Assembly: GCA_020845695.1 (NCBI GenBank)
Contig: JADLFG010000029.1
Location: 1-64,000 of the forward strand
Direction of reading: 5' to 3'
DNA from: Thermoleophilia bacterium
GTDB taxonomy: Bacteria > Actinomycetota > Thermoleophilia > Gaiellales > Gaiellaceae
DNA: 64,000 nucleotides
Shown here: positions 59,295 to 64,000 of the stretch, one piece after another
Position numbering within the stretch: position 1 is the first letter of the stretch
Layout: every line of letters starts with the position of its first letter
The notes under the pieces: model-generated
What the model saw: only the letters and a program-made list of their open reading frames with translations
Databases searched by the model: none
What the model was told of the DNA's origin: nothing
Program-made: the position numbers and the translations under genes

Positions 59295-60252
59295 GCGCGA
59301 GCCCGGTCAGGAGCTCGCGGACGACCCGGTTGGCGGCGAGCGCCGCGAGGTCGGCCGAGCCGTGTGAGACGGGGATCACCTCGACGACGTCGGCGCCGAC
59401 CAGCTCGAGCCCGGCGGCGAGCGTCCGGCAGGCCCAGAGCAGGTCGATCGCCGTCATGCCGCCAGGCTCAGGCGTTCCGGTGCCCGGCGCGTACGCCGGG
59501 TCGAGCACGTCGATGTCGACGGTGAGGAACACGGGGCCGTGGCCCACGATCCCGAGCGTTCGGCCGACGATCTCCTCGATCCCGAGCTCACGGACGTCGT
59601 GCATGAACAGGCTCGTGATCCCGCGCTCGGCCTGCCACGCCAGCTCGGCCTCCTCGGGCCACCAGCCGCGCAGGCCGATCTGGACGTAGCGGGCCGGGTC
59701 GACGTGGCCCTGCTCGACGAGCCGGTAGAAGGGGGTGCCGTGGGAGAGCTCGCGACCGTACAGCTCGGAAGCCGTGTCGGTGTGCGTGTCGAAATGGACG
59801 AGGCCGACCGGTCTGCCCAGGTGGAGGGCGCAGGCACGGACGTCGGGCTCGCTGACGGAGTGGTCTCCGCCGAGGACGACCGGGAGCGCGCCGGCGGCGA
59901 GCACCTCGGTCACGGTCGCCTCGATCGCTCGGTGCGAGGCGACGGCGTCCGTCGGGAGCACCGGTGCGTCGCCGTAGTCGACGACGCGAAGCACCTGCGA
60001 CCAGTCGATTCTCGCCTCGAGATGGTAGGCGGACGTGGGCGTCGCGGCTCGCACCGCCCTCGGGCCGAACCTCGTGCCCGGGAGGTCGGAGACGAGCTCG
60101 TCCATCGGCGCGCCGACGATCGCGACGTCGACCCCCGCCAGCTCGTCCGGGCTCTCGGTGTAGGGCAGCCCGGCGAAGCTGAGCAGCCCCGCCCAGGCGG
60201 CGCCGTAGTCGAGTCCGTGGTGTCGCCGGTAGCGCTCGCTCGGATCGATCAC
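59275..60252 (-). CDS. Agmatinase/arginase family ureohydrolase
   Basis: A 325-residue binuclear manganese hydrolase. Metal ligands are visible in VVLGGDHSVS, HFDTHTDTA and TVDIDVLDPAYAPGTGTPEPGG, the last being typical of agmatinase-type SpeB rather than arginase. The SHGTPFYRL loop follows. By family it removes urea from agmatine or another guanidino compound. The usual DxHxD motif is DTHTD. It is encoded alone, facing the preceding gene. Confidence 0.9.
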   Translation of the reverse strand: MIDPSERYRRHHGLDYGAAWAGLLSFAGLPYTESPDELAGVDVAIVGAPMDELVSDLPGTRFGPRAVRAATPTSAYHLEARIDWSQVLRVVDYGDAPVLPTDAVASHRAIEATVTEVLAAGALPVVLGGDHSVSEPDVRACALHLGRPVGLVHFDTHTDTASELYGRELSHGTPFYRLVEQGHVDPARYVQIGLRGWWPEEAELAWQAERGITSLFMHDVRELGIEEIVGRTLGIVGHGPVFLTVDIDVLDPAYAPGTGTPEPGGMTAIDLLWACRTLAAGLELVGADVVEVIPVSHGSADLAALAANRVVRELLTGLALRRRES

Positions 60253-60283
60253 GGCGTGATCCTAGACCGGCGAGAATGGCGCT

Positions 60284-60682
60284 GTGGCGCGGGTGCACGG
60301 ACACGAACTCGATCCCGTTGCGCTCCGGCGTTGTTCCGGGGCCGTCTTTCCCGGCGTCGTCGCGGTCGTCCACGGTAGCGCCGCCACCGCCACCGGCAGC
60401 TCGGGCACCTGGCGCCCGCCGGCGGCGAGACCGTCCGGATCGACGGCACTCGCTGCCCGCCGAGCGCTGGGGGAGCTGCCCGAGGCGCTCGTGACGCTGA
60501 AGCCGGGCGCGGGGGCGGCCGAGCGTGAGATCATCGAGTACCGCCGGGGGCGGCTCGCGCGCTTCGAGCGCCCGGCGGCGGTCGAGCTCGGCGAGCTGCC
60601 GAAGACGCCGACCGGCAAGATCCAGAAGCACGCGCTCCGAGAGCGAACGTGGACGGGAGAGGGGAGGAGGACCGGCGGATGA
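60284..60682 (+). pseudogene. Decayed copy of the neighbouring acyl-CoA synthetase
   Basis: The frame carries two separated remnants of an acyl-CoA synthetase. Near its start, RRCSGAVFPGVVAVVHG matches the RRSAAVFPDRIAVVQAG start of the next gene, after which a one-base frame shift gives HRQLGHLA, like its YRELDERA. The last 65 residues (PEALVTLKPGAG, ERPAAVELGELPKTPTGKIQK) match its C-terminus. The catalytic middle is missing. It ends four bases into the next gene. It must be inactive as a ligase. Confidence 0.75.
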
Positions 60683-62244
60683 CGACCTATCGCAGCGAGC
60701 TGACGCCGCTCTCCTTCCTGCGCCGGAGCGCCGCCGTCTTCCCCGACCGGATCGCCGTTGTCCAGGCGGGGCGACGGCTTACCTACCGGGAGCTCGACGA
60801 GCGGGCGGGGGCGCTCGCCGGGGCGCTCGTCGCCGCGGGGATCGAGCCGGGCGACCGCGTCGCCGTGCTCGCCCCGAACTCGCCCGCGCTGCTCGAGGCC
60901 CATTACGGCGTGCCGGCGGCCGGGGCCGCGCTCGTCGCCCTCAACGTTCGCCTCGGCGACGCCGAGATCGCGGCGATCGTCGGGCACTCGGGCGCCAGGC
61001 TGCTCGTGGTCGACCGCGAGCTCGAGCACCTCGCCCCGACAGGCATCGAGACCGTCGTCTGCGACGACACGGGCGCCCCGTCCGACCCCTACGAGGCGTT
61101 CCTCGCCTCCGGGCGCGGCCGGGCGGTGCCGGGCGGGGTGCCGGCGCACGAGGAGGAGACGATCTCGATCAACTACACGTCCGGGACGACCGGGCGGCCG
61201 AAGGGCGTCATGTACACGCACCGGGGCGCCTACCTGAACGCGCTCGGGCAGGCGATCACGAACCGGCTCGGGTTCGGCTCGGTCTGTCTCTGGACGCTAC
61301 CGATGTTCCACTGCAACGGCTGGTGCTTCACCTGGGCGGTGACCGCGGTCGGGGGCACGCACGTCTGCCTGCGCCGGATCGAGCCGCCGAGGGTGTGGGA
61401 GCTGCTCGAGGCCGAGTCAGTCACCCATTTCTGCTGCGCCCCGACGGTTGCGATCTCGCTCGCGCACGATCCCTGCGCCCGCCGCCTCGACCGCCCGGTG
61501 ACTGTGACGATGGGCGGCGCACCGCCGTCGCCGACGCTGCTCGAGCGGATGGCCGAGCTCAACTTCCGCCCGGTCCACCTCTACGGCCTGACCGAGACCT
61601 ACGGGCCGAGCACCGTCTGCGAATGGCATCCGGACTGGGACGGGCTGGCGCCGCCCGAGCGGGCGCGGCTGCTCGCCCGCCAGGGGGTCGGACACGTCAC
61701 GACCGGCGGGCAGGTGCGCGTCGTCGACGAGCGCGGGGCGGATGTGCCGCGCGACGGCGACACGCTCGGGGAGGTCGTGATGCGCGGCAACACGGTCATG
61801 AAGGGGTATTTCGAGGACGAGCAGGCGACGGCGGAGGCGTTCCGGGACGGCTGGTTTCACTCGGGCGATCTCGCGGTCTGGCACCCGGACGGCTACGTCG
61901 AGCTGCGCGACCGGGCCAAGGACATCATCATCTCGGGCGGCGAGAACATCTCGACGATCGAGGTCGAGCAGGTCGTGGTCAAGCATCCGGCGGTCCTCGA
62001 GTGCGCGGTGGTCGCGATTCCGGACGAGCGGTGGGGAGAGCGGCCGAAGGCGTTCGTGACGCTGAAGCCGGGCGCGACGGCGACCGAGCGTGAGCTGATC
62101 GACTTCTGCCGCGATCGGCTCGCGCACTTCAAGTGCCCGGCGGCGATCCAGCTGGGCGAGCTGCCGAAGACCTCGACCGGGAAGATCCAAAAGTACGTGC
62201 TGCGCGAGCGGGAGTGGGCCGGTCGCGAGCGACGGATCGGGTAG
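60679..62244 (+). CDS. AMP-forming acyl-CoA synthetase
   Basis: A 521-residue ligase that activates a carboxylic acid with ATP and CoA. P-loop NYTSGTTGRPKGVMYTHRG, the A5 motif LYGLTETYGP, the hinge GWFHSGDLAVWHPDGYVELRDRAKD and the catalytic lysine in TSTGKIQK are all kept. It resembles the medium-chain/methylmercaptopropionate (DmdB) group. ATG 60679 follows GGGAGGAGG and overlaps the pseudogene stop. An aldehyde dehydrogenase gene follows, 111 bases on. Confidence 0.9.
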   Translation: MTTYRSELTPLSFLRRSAAVFPDRIAVVQAGRRLTYRELDERAGALAGALVAAGIEPGDRVAVLAPNSPALLEAHYGVPAAGAALVALNVRLGDAEIAAIVGHSGARLLVVDRELEHLAPTGIETVVCDDTGAPSDPYEAFLASGRGRAVPGGVPAHEEETISINYTSGTTGRPKGVMYTHRGAYLNALGQAITNRLGFGSVCLWTLPMFHCNGWCFTWAVTAVGGTHVCLRRIEPPRVWELLEAESVTHFCCAPTVAISLAHDPCARRLDRPVTVTMGGAPPSPTLLERMAELNFRPVHLYGLTETYGPSTVCEWHPDWDGLAPPERARLLARQGVGHVTTGGQVRVVDERGADVPRDGDTLGEVVMRGNTVMKGYFEDEQATAEAFRDGWFHSGDLAVWHPDGYVELRDRAKDIIISGGENISTIEVEQVVVKHPAVLECAVVAIPDERWGERPKAFVTLKPGATATERELIDFCRDRLAHFKCPAAIQLGELPKTSTGKIQKYVLREREWAGRERRIG

Positions 62245-62355
62245 CGCGGCCGGCCTCCGGTTGGCCGGGACGGCGAAGCAGGCCCCTCGTGGCTCGCCAC
62301 CCGGCGCACACGGGTCCGCGTACCCTTCCTGCCAGACGAGCAACGGGGAGGGAGC

Positions 62356-63789
62356 ATGGCCACTGCGAGCGGGACACTGGAACGTCTCTACGTCGACGGG
62401 GAGTGGGTCGAGACAGGCTCCGCGCTCGAGGTCAGGTCGCCCTACTCGGGCGAGGTCGTGGCCACCGTCGCCCGGGCCGGCGGCGAGGAGGCTCGCCGGG
62501 CCGTCGACGCGGCCGCGCGGGCGATGCGCGAGCCGCTCCCCGCGTGGCGGCGGGCTGACATCCTCGACCGCGTCGCCGCGCTCGTGCAGGAGCGGGTCGA
62601 GGAGCTTGCCCGCACGATCTCGGCCGAGGCGGGCAAGCCGATCAAGAGCGCCCGGGTCGAGGCTTCCCGCTGCGTCAACACCTACAGCCTCTCCGCCGGC
62701 GAGGCGCGCCGGCTCGCGGGCGAGTCCGTGCCCATCACCGGCACACAGCCCGGTCAGGGCCACATCGCGTGGACCGTGCGGGTCCCGGTCGGAGTGATCG
62801 GCGCGATCACCCCGTTCAACTTCCCGCTCAACCTCGTCGCGCACAAGCTCGCCCCGGCGCTCGCCGCGGGCTGCGCGGTCGTGCTCAAGCCGGCGAGCCA
62901 GACGCCGGTCAGCGCTCTGCGACTGGCCGCGATCTGCGAGGAGGCCGGCCTGCCGCCGGGCTGGCTGAACGTGCTCCCCGGCTCCGCTACCGAGGTCGCG
63001 GCTGTGCTCGTCGAGGACGAGCGCGTCCGGATGATCACGTTCACCGGCTCGTCCGAGGTCGGCTGGAGCCTGCGCTCGCGCGCGCCCCAGAAGAAGGTCG
63101 CGCTCGAGCTCGGCAATGCTTCCCCGGTCTTGGTTGAGGCCGACGCCGACCTCGATCTCGCCGCGCAGAAGGTCGCCACCCACGCGTTCGGCTTCGCCGG
63201 GCAGACGTGCGTCTCCGTGCAGCGTGTGTACGTGCGGCGCGAGGTGCTCGACGACTTCGTCTCCCGGCTCGTCCCGAAGGTCGAGGCGCTGCGCGTCGGC
63301 GACCCGGCCGACGACGCAACCGACGTCGGCCCCGTGATCGACGCGTCGAATCGCGAGCGAATCCTCGACTGGATCGAGGAGGCGAAGGCGGGCGGCGCGA
63401 GGGTGCTCGCCGGTGGCGTCGAGGATAACGGCGTCATCCGCCCGACGGTGCTCGCCGACGTCGCGCCCGAGATGAAGGTCTGCCGGCAGGAGATCTTCGG
63501 CCCCGTCTGCTCGGTGATCCCCTATGACTCGCTCGAGGAGGGCTTCGAGCTCGCCAACTCGACCGAGTACGGCCTCCAGGCCGCGATCTTCACCCGCTCG
63601 ATCGCTCCCGCCGTCAGGGCAACCGCGGCGCTCGAGTTCGGCAGCGTGATGATCAACGAGGCGCCCGAATGGCGGGTCGACCAGATGCCCTACGGCGGCA
63701 CGAAGGCGTCCGGGAACACGAAGGAGGGCCCCGCCTACACGATCCGCGAGATGACCGAGGAGCGGCTGGTCGTGCTCGCGACGCCGTAG
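62356..63789 (+). CDS. NAD(P)-dependent aldehyde dehydrogenase
   Basis: A 477-residue ALDH. It has the cofactor/active-site asparagine region ITPFNFPLNLVAHK, LKPASQTP, the glycine-rich turn FTGSSEVG, the general-base Glu in ALELGNASP and the nucleophile Cys in GFAGQTCVSVQR. The group resembles lactaldehyde/glycolaldehyde dehydrogenases. Usual length. It has GGGGAGGGAGC ahead of ATG 62356. With the acyl-CoA synthetase it could turn an aldehyde into an acid and then an acyl-CoA. Confidence 0.9.
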   Translation: MATASGTLERLYVDGEWVETGSALEVRSPYSGEVVATVARAGGEEARRAVDAAARAMREPLPAWRRADILDRVAALVQERVEELARTISAEAGKPIKSARVEASRCVNTYSLSAGEARRLAGESVPITGTQPGQGHIAWTVRVPVGVIGAITPFNFPLNLVAHKLAPALAAGCAVVLKPASQTPVSALRLAAICEEAGLPPGWLNVLPGSATEVAAVLVEDERVRMITFTGSSEVGWSLRSRAPQKKVALELGNASPVLVEADADLDLAAQKVATHAFGFAGQTCVSVQRVYVRREVLDDFVSRLVPKVEALRVGDPADDATDVGPVIDASNRERILDWIEEAKAGGARVLAGGVEDNGVIRPTVLADVAPEMKVCRQEIFGPVCSVIPYDSLEEGFELANSTEYGLQAAIFTRSIAPAVRATAALEFGSVMINEAPEWRVDQMPYGGTKASGNTKEGPAYTIREMTEERLVVLATP

Positions 63790-63798
63790 GCGTCAGGG

Positions 63799-64000
63799 TC
63801 AGCCGGGCCGGGTCATCGAAAAGACCTCGCCGAGCCGCGCGTACTGGTCGTAGCCGAGCCGGGCGATCGGCTCGAGCCGCAACGTGTCGACGACGCCGTC
63901 GACGATCGCCGCGTCCGCGATGTGAACGCCTACGACCTCGCCGACGACGAGCGTGCTCGGTCGCGCCGGGTCGGAGGCGCGGAGCCGCACCACCTGGACG
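63799..64000 (-). CDS. Flavin reductase-like domain protein, C-terminal end (cut by window edge)
   Basis: About 67 C-terminal residues are visible, including STLVVGEVVGVHIADAAIVDGVVD and LEPIARLGYDQYARLGEVFSMTRP, given here as VGEVVGVHIADAAIVDG and RLGYDQYARLGEVF. This is the usual end of the FMN-binding split-barrel flavin reductases (DIM6/NTAB group). The start lies beyond the window. It faces the aldehyde dehydrogenase gene. Confidence 0.78.
   Translation of the reverse strand, partial: VQVVRLRASDPARPSTLVVGEVVGVHIADAAIVDGVVDTLRLEPIARLGYDQYARLGEVFSMTRPG

Overview
The window reads as chromosomal DNA of a very GC-rich, Gram-positive-type bacterium. A deep-branching actinobacterium of the Thermoleophilia type is my inference, based on base composition, many GTG starts, lipoprotein signals, a DUF4333 lipoprotein, a SigH-like sigma factor near cysS-rlmB-yacP, a Bacillus/actinobacterial-type SOS box and frequent leaderless-looking promoters. 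No database could be searched, so taxonomy and all specific substrates are inferences.

Layout. 0-0.5 kb: a cut-off IS256-type transposase and the 3' stub of the gene it probably interrupted. 0.5-20 kb: mostly housekeeping genes. These are OsmC, MutY, an MMPL exporter with its TetR regulator and operator, a compact glutamyl-tRNA synthetase, an isobutyryl-CoA-type mutase large subunit, cysS-rlmB-yacP, an amidase, a SigH-like sigma factor, tRNA-Thr, a DUF4333 lipoprotein, a glycosyltransferase, a CDF metal exporter, secG, a sugar dehydrogenase-like lipoprotein, tRNA-Leu, lexA with a consensus SOS box, a mazEF-like pair and the RNase P RNA with its terminator.

20-51 kb: a catabolic island. It holds a UbiD-type decarboxylase with two CaiB/BaiF CoA-transferase subunits and a FadR-type regulator; two divergent thiamine-dependent E1 alpha/beta pairs; a complete Liv-type ABC transporter; a hydantoinase/acetophenone-carboxylase-like HyuAB pair; an Rbs-type ABC transporter followed by a three-gene molybdenum hydroxylase; then UbiX and, divergently, a type 2 isopentenyl-diphosphate isomerase. 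UbiX makes prenylated FMN for UbiD from dimethylallyl phosphate, and the isomerase makes dimethylallyl diphosphate, so decarboxylase, cofactor maker and prenyl supply sit in one locus. A 17-bp near-palindrome (consensus GGTAYGATASTTRTACC) overlaps or adjoins the promoters of ubiD, the E1 pairs, hyuAB, the Rbs/molybdenum operon and ubiX/fni. I read it as the operator of the island's regulator, most likely the FadR-type protein. A duplicated membrane-protein/FMN-barrel module and an isochorismatase-fold protein lacking its catalytic Cys and Lys close the island.

51-64 kb: mixed metabolism. A cupredoxin lipoprotein, an M20 peptidase with a third E1 alpha/beta pair, a patatin-like lipase, an intergenic cluster of palindromic repeats, a cupin, a YyaL/SSP411-type thioredoxin-fold protein, an agmatinase-family enzyme, an acyl-CoA synthetase preceded by a decayed copy of itself, an aldehyde dehydrogenase and the 3' end of a flavin reductase-like gene running off the right edge.
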